A DNA stretch of 64,000 nt from Sedimentibacter sp. MB31-C6. Lineage in GTDB: Bacteria; Bacillota; Clostridia; Tissierellales; Sedimentibacteraceae. The position numbers and the translations under genes were made by a program. Positions 43,892 to 52,680 of this stretch are shown one piece after another. Each line of letters opens with the position of its first letter. Within the stretch, counting starts at the first letter, position 1. The stretch covers positions 682,001 through 746,000 of the forward strand of contig NZ_CP142396.1 in the NCBI RefSeq assembly GCF_035934735.1, written 5' to 3'. The notes below the pieces were generated by a model that was not told the DNA's origin, searched no databases, and saw only the letters and a program-made list of their open reading frames with translations.

Positions 43892-44944
43892 TTATTTAGT
43901 TTTGTATTCTTCAATTGCATTAAAGTATGCATCATATACTGCTGGTGCAGTAGCTGATTTTATTTCTTCGTAAACTGGAGCAACTGCTTCAACTATTTTA
44001 GCTTTTTCTTCAGCAGGTACTTCTACAAATTCAGTTCCATAATCTTCTATTACTTCAATGTATCCTGGTTCTTTTTCATCATTAATTCTATTAGCAACTT
44101 CAACTGCTTGTCTTCCTGCATCATCAACAACAGCTTTTAATTCATCTGACAAACCATCATAGAAATCTTTATTCATAATCCATGTGTTTACTTGTAAAAT
44201 ATGATTTGTGTCAACTACATATTTTTGTTGTTCATAGAATTTTTGTGCATGCACTAATTCTACAGGATTTTCTTGTGCAGCAACTGTTCCCTGTTGTAAC
44301 GCTGTATATAACTCATTAAATGTTAATGGAGTTGGGTTTGCACCTAATAATTCCCATGTTTGCATATGATATTTGTTTTCCATTGTACGAATTGTAAGAC
44401 CTTTTAATTGCTCTAATGTAGTTATTTTATCATTACAAGTTAAAGTTCTAAATCCTTGTCCAGATGCTCCAAAATAATGGAAACCTGAATTTTCATATTC
44501 TGCAGCTATTGCTGACATAAAATTAGCATCATCTAAAACTGCTCTTCCATGTTCTAATCCTTCGAATACAAATGGTGAATCGAATATTGTTGCAGATTTT
44601 ACAAAGTTTACTTGTGGAGCAGGTGAAGAAACCATAGCTGTTATTGAGCCATTTTGAGTATTTTCAATTAGCTCACGATCTCCGCCAAGCTGTCCTGTTG
44701 GATATACATTTACTTCTAATTGACCATTTGAATTTGCTTCAACTACTTCCTTAAATTTAAGCGCTGCTTGATGTGTTGATGTTGATTCAGCACTTACGTG
44801 TGCAAAAGTAATTGTTTTTACATCATCAGAAGTACCCTTAGATGTATTATCTCCTTCAGCTGGTGCTTCGTTACCTCCACACGCTACAAGGCTAGCAATC
44901 ATTGAAACTGCTACTAAAGTACCTAAAATCTTTTTGATTTTCAT
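43892..44944 (-). CDS. dctP: TRAP transporter substrate-binding lipoprotein (DctP)
   Basis: A 350-residue binding protein. The signal peptide ends in the lipobox LVACGG, followed by a Gly/Glu/Ser-rich linker, so it is membrane-anchored on the outside. DctP-family features are TVRTMENKYHM-type context (here LTIRTMENKYHM, whose Arg normally holds the substrate carboxylate) and NPTPLTFNELYTALQQG. The start at 44944 follows TTGGAGG; the longer frame to 44986 lacks a site. With DctQ and DctM upstream it forms a complete sodium-driven TRAP importer for a carboxylate. The ligand is unknown. Confidence 0.93.
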   Translation of the reverse strand: MKIKKILGTLVAVSMIASLVACGGNEAPAEGDNTSKGTSDDVKTITFAHVSAESTSTHQAALKFKEVVEANSNGQLEVNVYPTGQLGGDRELIENTQNGSITAMVSSPAPQVNFVKSATIFDSPFVFEGLEHGRAVLDDANFMSAIAAEYENSGFHYFGASGQGFRTLTCNDKITTLEQLKGLTIRTMENKYHMQTWELLGANPTPLTFNELYTALQQGTVAAQENPVELVHAQKFYEQQKYVVDTNHILQVNTWIMNKDFYDGLSDELKAVVDDAGRQAVEVANRINDEKEPGYIEVIEDYGTEFVEVPAEEKAKIVEAVAPVYEEIKSATAPAVYDAYFNAIEEYKTK

Positions 44945-44983
44945 AATAATCCTCCAATTATTCTTTTGTTTTTTTATTATTAA

Positions 44984-45007
44984 CACTCACATATTCAAAT
45001 ATGAGTG
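44984..45007. other. Intercistronic hairpin between dctM and dctP
   Basis: CACTCA..ATAT pairs with ATAT..TGAGTG across a small loop. No U run follows on the minus strand. Such hairpins between membrane and binding-protein genes often raise binding-protein mRNA stability relative to the permease. Confidence 0.5.
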
Positions 45008-45055
45008 ATAACATTCTAATTTAATTAATATTATTGATTATCAACCACTCTTAAA

Positions 45056-46345
45056 CTATTTAAGCAAGAATAAACTTATTTCTGGTATAAATGTTATTAG
45101 CATTAATGCCATTAAGAACGCAACAATAAATGGAATAGCCCGCTTACCTATTTCCATAACAGACATATTCGTCAAAGAACTTGCTACAAAAAGGTTAATA
45201 CCTATCGGTGGTGTAACAAAACCAATAGCAAGGTTAACAACCATAATAATACCAAAATGTAATGGATCAACACCTATTAATTGAATTATAGGCATAAATA
45301 TTGGTGTTAATATAAGTATTGCAGGAGTTGTATCCATAACCATACCTACTACTAACAAAATTGCATTTATTATTAATAAAATTGATACCTTTGTAGTAAA
45401 CGTTCCTGTTATAGCATTTGATATTAACTGTGGTGCCTGCATAAATGTAAGTACTTTACCAAATACTGTAGCAATCGAAACAACTAGTAATATTGGTGCC
45501 GCTGTATTTACAGTAGCTTTCATTACAGCAGCTAAATCTTTAATTTTAAGAGTTTTATAAATAAATAAACTAACTATTAATGCATAAACAACCGATATAT
45601 TTGCTGCTTCTGTTGGTGTTACTATACCACTGTATATACCACCTAAAATAATAACAGGTGTAAGTAATGACCAGAAGCTATCTTTAAACATTGGCCAAAA
45701 ACCTTTTGCTCTAAGTGCTTGAGTGTTAGCTTCTAATTTTTCTTTATCTTCACCTTTTTTCTTACAATAAAAATAAGCATAAATAATCATACATAATGCT
45801 ATTAAAATACCAGGTAAAATACCAGCTAAAAACAAGTCTCCAACAGATGCCCCAGATGACTGACCATAAACTATAAACGGTATACTAGGTGGGATAATAA
45901 CGCCTAATCCACCAGCAACAGCTATCATAGGAATAACAAATTTTTTATCATATCCAAGTTCCAATAATAATGGAATTGTCATCGATCCAACAGCTGCAAC
46001 AGTTGCAGGACCTGAACCTGATATTGCTCCATAAAAAAGACATGTTACAATTGCAGCAATTGGTAAACCAGCAGTTTTATTTCCAATGAAATATGAGAAA
46101 AAGTCAAATAATTTTCTTGATATTCCACCCTTTGCCATTATATTTCCAGATAATATGAACAAAGGTATAGCTAATAATGCATATGAGTCCAACGCTGTGA
46201 CCATGCTTCTAAATATATATACTGCGTCAGCAGGTAATGACGGTACAAAAAATGATGCTGACAAAGCAGTAAATCCTAAAGATATTGCAATAGGTACTCC
46301 TAATGCCAAAGATGCTACAAATACTACAAATACACTACCTATCAT
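45056..46345 (-). CDS. dctM: TRAP transporter large permease (DctM)
   Basis: A 429-residue integral membrane protein with about 12 spans. Family segments include GVPIAISLGFTALSA near the N-terminus, LAIPLFILSGNIMAKGG, SGSGPATVAAVGSMTIPLLLELGYDKKF, LGVIIPPSIPFIVYGQ, and the C-terminal VVNLAIGFVTPPIGINLFVASSL. It forms the transport channel of the TRAP system using an elevator mechanism. Its start overlaps the dctQ stop codon by one base, coupling the two. Confidence 0.95.
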   Translation of the reverse strand: MIGSVFVVFVASLALGVPIAISLGFTALSASFFVPSLPADAVYIFRSMVTALDSYALLAIPLFILSGNIMAKGGISRKLFDFFSYFIGNKTAGLPIAAIVTCLFYGAISGSGPATVAAVGSMTIPLLLELGYDKKFVIPMIAVAGGLGVIIPPSIPFIVYGQSSGASVGDLFLAGILPGILIALCMIIYAYFYCKKKGEDKEKLEANTQALRAKGFWPMFKDSFWSLLTPVIILGGIYSGIVTPTEAANISVVYALIVSLFIYKTLKIKDLAAVMKATVNTAAPILLVVSIATVFGKVLTFMQAPQLISNAITGTFTTKVSILLIINAILLVVGMVMDTTPAILILTPIFMPIIQLIGVDPLHFGIIMVVNLAIGFVTPPIGINLFVASSLTNMSVMEIGKRAIPFIVAFLMALMLITFIPEISLFLLK

Positions 46346-46833
46346 TATTCTGCTCCTTTCACGGATTTCTTTTGTAATAATTTCATAATATATTTTTGTA
46401 TTATTCTGAAAAATACAAGGAAAAATCCTACTAATAATCCTGTGTAAACAATGTACATCGGAATTTCACCAGCTGGACTATCTTGTCCAGTAGCGATTAA
46501 AGATTCAACAACAGTAAAACCTGGTCCAATCATATAGCCAGAAAAGCCTACAAAACAAATATCTGCAAGGATTTCTAATGGCTTACTCAATTTTGGAATA
46601 AAATGTTCTAACATATCTATTCGCATATGAGAGCCATTTTTAATTCCATAACTTATGCCGACAAAGACCATCCAAATAAATAGGTATCTAGATACTTCTT
46701 CTGACCACGCCAATGAAGATTTGAAAACATATCTCATGATTATCTGAATACCCATTATAACTACAATACCCCAAAGGGCTGTAGACATAATTTTTTCTTC
46801 TAAATTTTCGTCTAACCATTTTAAAACTTTCAT
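46345..46833 (-). CDS. dctQ: TRAP transporter small permease (DctQ)
   Basis: A 162-residue protein with four membrane spans. DctQ family segments are LKWLDENLEEKIMSTALWGIVVIM, RYVFKSSLAWSEEVSRYLFIWMVFVG (the W-S-E-E motif) and KNGSHMRIDML. It associates with DctM. It lies 186 bases downstream of the CGGC-protein gene, in an AT-rich gap that could hold a second promoter but shows no clear one. Confidence 0.93.
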   Translation of the reverse strand: MKVLKWLDENLEEKIMSTALWGIVVIMGIQIIMRYVFKSSLAWSEEVSRYLFIWMVFVGISYGIKNGSHMRIDMLEHFIPKLSKPLEILADICFVGFSGYMIGPGFTVVESLIATGQDSPAGEIPMYIVYTGLLVGFFLVFFRIIQKYIMKLLQKKSVKGAE

Positions 46834-47019
46834 ATAGTCTAACCTCTTTCTTTTTTTCCTATAAATATATAAAAAACATTATCAACAATAATTTATAAAC
46901 TTTTTTAAATATCACCTTCTTTAAATTAAATACATATAAATTAATCAATAATTACACAAAATACTTGTACAATAAATATATAATTAACAATTGTTTACTA
47001 TCTATTAGTAACAATAATG

Positions 47020-47289
47020 TTAAACAAATTTACACATTTGTAATATTTTAGTTTTAACTTTAGTATATTCATTTTCTGATACAACAATCATCTTCTCTTT
47101 ACCTTTTATCAGTTCATGTTCTGGGCATGCACTAAAGCAACCACATATTACTAATATCAAGTCATAATAGTTGTTTTTATCTGCCAGTTCAATGGAAATA
47201 TTATCAATTTCATCCAGTAATCTATCGATAAATTTTTTTCTATCATATCTAGAATTACAGCCTCCACAATACTTAATTCCAATTCTCAT
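47020..47289 (-). CDS. Small CGGC-motif cysteine-rich protein (89 residues)
   Basis: A small soluble protein with IKYCGGCNSRYDR at the N-terminus and VICGCFSACPEH near residue 48-58, five Cys in two clusters plus a His, followed by a late lone Cys. This suggests metal or Fe-S handling or a redox switch. I do not know its function. It starts seven bases after the Nfu-type gene and is in one transcript with the dehydratase, so a role in maturing that enzyme's cluster is an attractive inference. Confidence 0.65.
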   Translation of the reverse strand: MRIGIKYCGGCNSRYDRKKFIDRLLDEIDNISIELADKNNYYDLILVICGCFSACPEHELIKGKEKMIVVSENEYTKVKTKILQMCKFV

Positions 47290-47296
47290 AGCAGTC

Positions 47297-47581
47297 CTAA
47301 CTTTCTTTCTTATGACTCAATATTTTTTTCGCCATTTCTAGCAAATCATCACTTACACTTTCAATTAAAGTTACTTTTCTAACTTCTTGAACATGTTTTT
47401 TAATCTCACTCTCAATAACATCTTCAACTGTAAACTTTGCAGAAGGACAATTACTGCATTGCCCTAATAATTTAATTTTTAAGTTTCCATCTTCTAAACT
47501 TAATACTTCTACATCTCCATAATGTTCTGATAATTGAGGTCTAACATATTGTTCTAATACATGTTCTATTTTATCAAGCAT
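47297..47581 (-). CDS. NifU-like (Nfu) iron-sulfur scaffold protein
   Basis: A 94-residue single Nfu domain. The cluster-binding motif is CSNCPSAKFTVEDVIES (C42 and C45), preceded by the typical GDVEVLSLEDGNLKIKLLGQ. Two Nfu subunits share one 4Fe-4S cluster and pass it to client enzymes. It is encoded 20 bases after the 4-hydroxybutyryl-CoA dehydratase homologue, which needs a 4Fe-4S cluster, so it is probably a dedicated delivery protein. Confidence 0.85.
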   Translation of the reverse strand: MLDKIEHVLEQYVRPQLSEHYGDVEVLSLEDGNLKIKLLGQCSNCPSAKFTVEDVIESEIKKHVQEVRKVTLIESVSDDLLEMAKKILSHKKES

Positions 47582-47601
47582 AATCTACTCCAATTATTTT
47601 T

Positions 47602-49053
47602 TTATTCATTAACTTTTGCAATAACCTTAGCTAATTCTTTCTTACCACTAATGTTCCCTTGTCTTGCAATCATAATTCTTTGAGCCTGTGGAGAACCTGC
47701 TCCATGCATTGATTCTGTTCTATATCCTACTGCTGCAGTTCCAAGTGTTATATTTTCAATTAACCTTAATACTTTTAATCTATTTTCTACTGATACACCA
47801 TTTATTCCTGTTAAATATTTTTCTATATATGGTCCAACTTTCGGATCTCTTAAATCTTTTTCAGAAGGTGCTGTAACCATAAGTCCTCCAGCTATATCTT
47901 CTGCTAATCTTGCTATTTCATATGGGAACCTAGTTATATTTTGTTTACACACATTTGCCAATAGTAAATCAATTATATAGTTTCCAGATTCTGTCTGATG
48001 GCCCTCTGCTGAACACGCAATACCACAGCTATATAAAGTTTCATTTAAATGAGTCATTTCAATTAATTTGTCTTTTATATGAGATGCTTTTTGCGCTCCA
48101 TTGTAATCTGCTATTAAAGCAGCAGCTCCAATTAATACATCACCTACACCAACTTTACATCCACCGTAACTTTGTCTATGGTAACCAGCAAATCTTTCTA
48201 CCATCATACCTGCAAATTCTGTTTCTCCATCTAAGAATATTCTTTCATTTGGAACAAATACATCATCGAATATCAATAATGCTTCCATTCCTCCGAATTC
48301 ACTATTTCCTACATCTATTGATGAACCTTCTAATTTTCTTGTATCACATGATTGACGTCCTATAATCATTAATACACCTTCTGCATCTACTGGAACTGAA
48401 AATGCTATTGCATAGTCTTTATCATCAGGTCCCATTGCAATAGTTGGCATAACTAATACTTCATGAGAATTACTTATACCTGTTTGATGTGCTTTTGCTC
48501 CTCTTACAACAACACCATCTTCTCTTCTTTCAACTACTCGCAAATACAAATCAGGATCTGCTTGTTTACTTGGAGATAATGATCTGTCTCCTTTAGGATC
48601 AGTCATTGCGCCGTCTACTGTTAAATCATTTTCTTGTACATATTTTAAATATTTAACAAAATTATCATGATATTTTGTTTCATGAGCTTTATCTGTTTCA
48701 TAAGTTGTGCTGTATACTGCATTAAATCCGTCCATTCCAACACATCTCTGAAAACAAGATGCAGTTTTTTGACCAAGTAATCTTTGCATTTTTACTTTTT
48801 TCACAAGGTCCTGTGTACTTTGATGAATATGAGTAAATCTATTAATCTTTTCTCCCGTTAAAGAAGAAGTTGCTGTCATTAAATCTTCATATTCAGGTAA
48901 TTGTGCTAAATCATATGTTGCTTTTACGGAGTTTAATGATGGTCTTAGTATTGGGTTATCCACAGGATTATCTACTTTTTCCCCAAACATATAAATTTCC
49001 ATATTCATTTTTCTAATACTCTCTACGTATTGTTCTCCAGTCATTAAGGCCAT
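47602..49053 (-). CDS. abfD: 4-hydroxybutyryl-CoA dehydratase family enzyme (AbfD-like)
   Basis: A 483-residue flavin and 4Fe-4S enzyme, close in length and, from memory, in sequence to AbfD of Clostridium aminobutyricum. The four cluster ligands of AbfD are present: C100 and C104 in TASCFQRCVG, H292 and C299 in GYHRQSYGGC. Other shared stretches are MLLGQKTASC-like context, REDGVVVRGAKAHQTG, FAGMMVERF, GVGDVLIGAAALIADYNGAQKASH and AVGYRTESMHGAGSPQAQRI. AbfD dehydrates 4-hydroxybutyryl-CoA via a ketyl radical to crotonyl-CoA. It feeds the butyrate genes at 16831-20777 in principle. No CoA-transferase is adjacent, so the true substrate may differ. GntR operators lie upstream. Confidence 0.88.
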   Translation of the reverse strand: MALMTGEQYVESIRKMNMEIYMFGEKVDNPVDNPILRPSLNSVKATYDLAQLPEYEDLMTATSSLTGEKINRFTHIHQSTQDLVKKVKMQRLLGQKTASCFQRCVGMDGFNAVYSTTYETDKAHETKYHDNFVKYLKYVQENDLTVDGAMTDPKGDRSLSPSKQADPDLYLRVVERREDGVVVRGAKAHQTGISNSHEVLVMPTIAMGPDDKDYAIAFSVPVDAEGVLMIIGRQSCDTRKLEGSSIDVGNSEFGGMEALLIFDDVFVPNERIFLDGETEFAGMMVERFAGYHRQSYGGCKVGVGDVLIGAAALIADYNGAQKASHIKDKLIEMTHLNETLYSCGIACSAEGHQTESGNYIIDLLLANVCKQNITRFPYEIARLAEDIAGGLMVTAPSEKDLRDPKVGPYIEKYLTGINGVSVENRLKVLRLIENITLGTAAVGYRTESMHGAGSPQAQRIMIARQGNISGKKELAKVIAKVNE

Positions 49054-49170
49054 TATATTTTACTTCCTTTCAATTTATAATTTTAGTATTACAACTAATG
49101 TATTATTGTAAATTGTTATAAAATTTACTAGCTACCAAATTATTTTGCATTTTGTATGCTATATATTCTT

Positions 49171-49203
49171 TTCGTATACTAATTATATTAATTGTATACA
49201 ATT
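49171..49203. promoter_or_regulatory. Tandem GntR-type operators upstream of the dehydratase operon
   Basis: AATTGTATACAATT at 49190-49203 is identical to the perfect palindrome upstream of the GntR gene. A second core, TTCGTATACTAA, lies 20 bp centre-to-centre to its left (49171-49182). The pair ends about 120 bases before the dehydratase start. Confidence 0.7.
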
Positions 49204-49279
49204 ATGTCAATGAAATGTTTGTTACGATTTTTTAAGCTTTTGTAAACTTGTTTTTTTTGCACTTGTTAATATATTAAAT

Positions 49280-49320
49280 TTCAAAACAAATGGAAGTTCT
49301 AGTTTCCTAAAACCTCCATT
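49280..49320 (-). terminator. Terminator of radA
   Basis: On the minus strand AATGGAGGTTTTAG and CTAGAACTTCCATT pair with a GAAA tetraloop and are followed by TTGTTTTG. It lies about 50 bases past the radA stop. The remaining gap to the operators at 49171 contains only AT-rich sequence. Confidence 0.75.
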
Positions 49321-49372
49321 AAAATTACAAAAACGTAACAATTTATTTTATATTATCTTAGTTAAATTATCT

Positions 49373-50731
49373 TTAAAACAACAAATCCATAACTTGCCTT
49401 ATGTTATTAACTGTCATTATTTCAATATTATTTATTTCTTTTAAAATACTTTCATTTGCTTCTGCTATAACAGCTTTTTTAAATCCCATTTTTTGGGCTT
49501 CTATAAGTCTTTTCTCTACAGAGTTAACCCCTCTTATTTCTCCAGTCAACCCTACTTCACCAATAAGTATAGTTTTATAATCCACTGGAATTTCTTTAAA
49601 GCTTGATGCCAAAGCACACAATATAGCTAAATCAGCCGCTGGCTCCTTTAACTGCAACCCTCCAGTAACATTTATAAAGGTATCCGAGCTTTGCATAGCT
49701 AATCCTGCCTTTTTCTCTAAAACTGCAAGTAGCATTGCAGCCCTATTGTTATCTATGCCTGTCGTTATACGTTTGGCAAAACCTGCAGGTGAATATGTAA
49801 CTAATGCTTGAATTTCTATAAGAACAGGTCTTGTACCTTCCATAGCAGCAGTAACTACAGTACCATAAGCTTCTAAAGGTCTCCCCTTCAAAAACACTTC
49901 TGATGGATTTTCAACTTCCATTAGACCTTTTTCTCGCATTTCAAAAATTCCTATTTCATTTGTTGAACCAAAACGGTTTTTAACAGATCTTAAAATCCTA
50001 TATGAAAAATGTCTTTCTCCTTCAAAATATAATACTGTGTCAACCATATGTTCCAATACTCTTGGTCCAGCAATGGCTCCTGACTTAGTAACATGTCCAA
50101 CAATAAAGGATGCCATGTCTCTAGCTTTAGTCATCCGCATAACCATAGATGTTACTTCACGAACCTGACTTACACTGCCCGGTGCTGATACTATTTCAGG
50201 TGAATATATCGTTTGAATAGAATCTAATATTAGTAAATCAGGATTTTCTTTTTCAACAAATTCTTTAATAATATCAATATTTGTTTCTGCTAATACATAT
50301 AATTCTCCTTTACCAATTCCTAATCTATCTGCACGAATCTTTATTTGCTCTCCAGATTCTTCTCCTGAAACATAAAGAACCTTTAAATCTATCTTCGCAG
50401 CATTATCAGCAACTTGTAAAAGTAATGTGGATTTTCCTATACCAGGGTCTCCTCCTACCAAAACTAAGGAGCTCTTTATAATTCCTCCACCTAAAACTCT
50501 GTCCATTTCTCTGCTACCAGTTGATATTCTTTCCTTTTTCATTGAAGTTATATTTTGTATTTTTTCAACTTTCCCTTTACTTATACCTCTTTGTTTCTTT
50601 GCATCAGTTTCTCTTACTTCTTTTTCTTCAACAAAAGTATTCCACTCACTACAAGAAGGACATCTTCCTAACCATTTTACAGTTTCATATCCACATTCTT
50701 GGCAAACAAATTTTGTTTTTACTTTGGCCAT
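49373..50731 (-). CDS. radA: DNA repair protein RadA (Sms)
   Basis: A 452-residue RecA-related ATPase and branch-migration helicase used in recombination. The N-terminal C4 zinc finger is CQECGYETVKWLGRCPSC. The RecA core has Walker A GGDPGIGKSTLL and the KNRFGST motif. The C-terminal part is Lon-protease-like with EPAADLAILCALASS. The start at 50731 follows AGGTAGG; a longer frame lacks a site. It is separate from both neighbours by terminators or divergent promoters. Confidence 0.96.
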   Translation of the reverse strand: MAKVKTKFVCQECGYETVKWLGRCPSCSEWNTFVEEKEVRETDAKKQRGISKGKVEKIQNITSMKKERISTGSREMDRVLGGGIIKSSLVLVGGDPGIGKSTLLLQVADNAAKIDLKVLYVSGEESGEQIKIRADRLGIGKGELYVLAETNIDIIKEFVEKENPDLLILDSIQTIYSPEIVSAPGSVSQVREVTSMVMRMTKARDMASFIVGHVTKSGAIAGPRVLEHMVDTVLYFEGERHFSYRILRSVKNRFGSTNEIGIFEMREKGLMEVENPSEVFLKGRPLEAYGTVVTAAMEGTRPVLIEIQALVTYSPAGFAKRITTGIDNNRAAMLLAVLEKKAGLAMQSSDTFINVTGGLQLKEPAADLAILCALASSFKEIPVDYKTILIGEVGLTGEIRGVNSVEKRLIEAQKMGFKKAVIAEANESILKEINNIEIMTVNNIRQVMDLLF

Positions 50732-50792
50732 ATTATACCTACCTATTATAACATCTAATAATTGCAAAAGCATTTACATATTACTCTGTTTT

Positions 50793-50829
50793 AACAAGGT
50801 AACTTAGTGCACCCTATGTACACCTTGTT
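50793..50829. other. Inverted repeat upstream of radA
   Basis: AACAAGGT and ACCTTGTT frame a 21-base loop that itself contains GTGCAC and GTAC. It lies about 60-100 bases before the radA start. It could be an operator or a leader hairpin. No T run follows. Confidence 0.35.
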
Positions 50830-50984
50830 TAGCTCGTTATTATATTACTATATATCAATGAATCTACTGTGTCAACATAGTTGTAATAGTTGATTTAACT
50901 ATTGCAAAGTTTAGCATTAGTAAACTCATAATCTAATAATTATGCTTTGTTTCAAATATTTCATAATTTTATACAATTACTGTA

Positions 50985-51013
50985 TTGACAACAATATATG
51001 CTATGTGTATAAT
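50985..51013 (+). promoter_or_regulatory. Consensus sigma-A promoter of the regulator-potABCD operon
   Basis: TTGACA (50985-50990) and TATAAT (51008-51013) are both perfect, with an ideal 17-base spacer. Start of transcription is expected near 51020. Confidence 0.88.
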
Positions 51014-51038
51014 TAGAATCGCTTTAAAGTTTAATTAA

Positions 51039-51057
51039 ATTAAACATTGTGTTTAAT
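51039..51057. promoter_or_regulatory. Probable operator for the XRE-cupin regulator
   Basis: ATTAAACATTGTGTTTAAT has perfect 7-base arms around ATTGT. It lies just after the predicted transcription start and 25 bases before the regulator's start codon, a position suited to autorepression. Confidence 0.55.
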
Positions 51058-51082
51058 AATGTAAACAAAATAGAGGAGTATT

Positions 51083-51622
51083 ATGGATATTGGTGAAAAA
51101 ATTAAAAGATTAAGAAATGCGACTTCCTTAACACAGCAGGAATTAGCAGATAGATGTGAGTTAACAAAAGGTTATATATCTCAGTTAGAAAGGGATTTAA
51201 CATCTCCTTCAATTGCAACACTTACTGATATTTTGGAATGCTTAGGTACTGATTTAGGCAGTTTCTTTAGCGACGCTGTAGACAGTAAGATAGTATTTAA
51301 AGAAGAAGACGTATTTATAAAAGAAGAAGTTGATGATAATTACACTATTAATTGGATAATACCTAATGCACAGAAAAACAAAATGGAACCTATTTTAGTT
51401 GAGCTTGGAAGCTACGGTAAAACAAAACTTGACGAACCCCATGAGGGTGAAGAATTTGGTTATGTTTTAAGTGGAACAATAATGCTTTGTTATGGTAATC
51501 AAATATACAAAGTTAAAAAGGGAGAATCTTTTTACTTTAAAACTAATAAAAGTCATTATATTGAAAACACTAGTAAGAATACTGCCCGTTTAATTTGGGT
51601 AAGTACTCCACCAAATTTTTAA
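51083..51622 (+). CDS. XRE-family regulator with cupin domain (PuuR-like)
   Basis: A 179-residue regulator. Residues about 1-60 form an HTH-XRE domain (IGEKIKRLRNATSLTQQELADR, cited in part; TKGYISQLERDLTSPSIATL). Residues about 105-175 are a cupin barrel (PHEGEEFGYVLSGTIML, GESFYFKTNKSHYIENT) that in relatives senses polyamines or similar small molecules. It is the first gene before potABCD, 16 bases upstream of potA, and fits a polyamine-responsive repressor of its own operon. The start follows GAGGAG. Confidence 0.92.
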   Translation: MDIGEKIKRLRNATSLTQQELADRCELTKGYISQLERDLTSPSIATLTDILECLGTDLGSFFSDAVDSKIVFKEEDVFIKEEVDDNYTINWIIPNAQKNKMEPILVELGSYGKTKLDEPHEGEEFGYVLSGTIMLCYGNQIYKVKKGESFYFKTNKSHYIENTSKNTARLIWVSTPPNF

Positions 51623-51637
51623 ATTAAGGAGAAATAA

Positions 51638-52678
51638 ATGAATAATGCAATTATAGAATTAAATAATATTACAAAAAAATTTGATGGTGAAACAGTTCTT
51701 GATGATATTACTTTATCTGTTCAAAAAAATGAATTTGTTACCCTTTTAGGGCCAAGTGGATGTGGAAAAACTACCACACTTCGTATAATTGGAGGTTTTG
51801 AAAATCCAGATGAAGGAAAAGTTTACTTTGACAGCCATCTTATAAATGATGTGCCTCCTTTTAAAAGACAATTAAATACTGTTTTTCAAAAGTATGCACT
51901 TTTCCCTCATATGAATGTATACGATAATATAGCATTTGGATTAAGAATTAAAAAAACAGATGAGAATCTAATAAAAAATAAAGTAGAAAAAATGTTAGAG
52001 CTTTTTAACCTTAAAAATTATGGCAAAAGACGAATAGACCAACTTAGTGGAGGACAACAACAACGTATTGCAATCGCTAGAGCATTAGTCAATGAACCAA
52101 AGGTTCTTCTACTAGACGAGCCTTTAGGAGCTCTTGATTTAAAATTAAGAAAAGAAATGCAGCATGAACTTAAAGCAATGCAAAAACAACTTGGAATTAC
52201 ATTTATATATGTAACCCATGATCAAGAAGAAGCACTTACTATGTCAGATACTATTGTGGTCATGAATGATGGAATTATACAACAAATGGGTTCTCCAATA
52301 GATATTTATAACGAACCTGAGAATGCCTTCGTTGCAGATTTTATTGGAGAAAGCAATATATTAGACGGAATTATGCACGATGATTACTTAATAGAGTTTT
52401 TAGGTGTAAAATTTGAATGCGTTGATTTTGGATTTGGCAAAGGCGAAGAGGTCGATGTTGTAATACGACCTGAAGATTTAAAATTAAAACACGCTGAAGA
52501 TGGACAACTAAAGGGTATAGTAAAGTCTGTTATATTCAAGGGAGTACATTATGAAATGATAGTAGCTGTATCAGATTTTGAATTTTTGGTTCATAGTACT
52601 TCTATGTCACCTGTTGATTCAAATATTAGCTTATCATTAACTCCCGATGATATACACATTATGAAAAAGGGGGAATAA
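51638..52678 (+). CDS. potA: Spermidine/putrescine ABC transporter, ATP-binding protein
   Basis: A 346-residue ATPase. Walker A is GPSGCGKTT, the ABC signature [12 protein letters not shown], Walker [13 protein letters not shown], and the switch His lies in [10 protein letters not shown]. The C-terminal TOBE regulatory domain covers about residues 275-345 ([14 protein letters not shown]). It energises uptake with PotB, PotC and PotD. An AAGGAG precedes the ATG. Only two bases separate it from potB. Substrate assignment as polyamine rests on family, order and the PuuR-like regulator. Confidence 0.95.
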   Translation: MNNAIIELNNITKKFDGETVLDDITLSVQKNEFVTLLGPSGCGKTTTLRIIGGFENPDEGKVYFDSHLINDVPPFKRQLNTVFQKYALFPHMNVYDNIAFGLRIKKTDENLIKNKVEKMLELFNLKNYGKRRIDQLSGGQQQRIAIARALVNEPKVLLLDEPLGALDLKLRKEMQHELKAMQKQLGITFIYVTHDQEEALTMSDTIVVMNDGIIQQMGSPIDIYNEPENAFVADFIGESNILDGIMHDDYLIEFLGVKFECVDFGFGKGEEVDVVIRPEDLKLKHAEDGQLKGIVKSVIFKGVHYEMIVAVSDFEFLVHSTSMSPVDSNISLSLTPDDIHIMKKGE

Positions 52679-52680
52679 AA

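Noticed and set aside
47955-48365. Plus-strand frame opposite the AbfD-like gene
   Set aside because: The minus-strand protein carries every AbfD cluster ligand; this frame is Leu/His/Gln-rich shadow coding.
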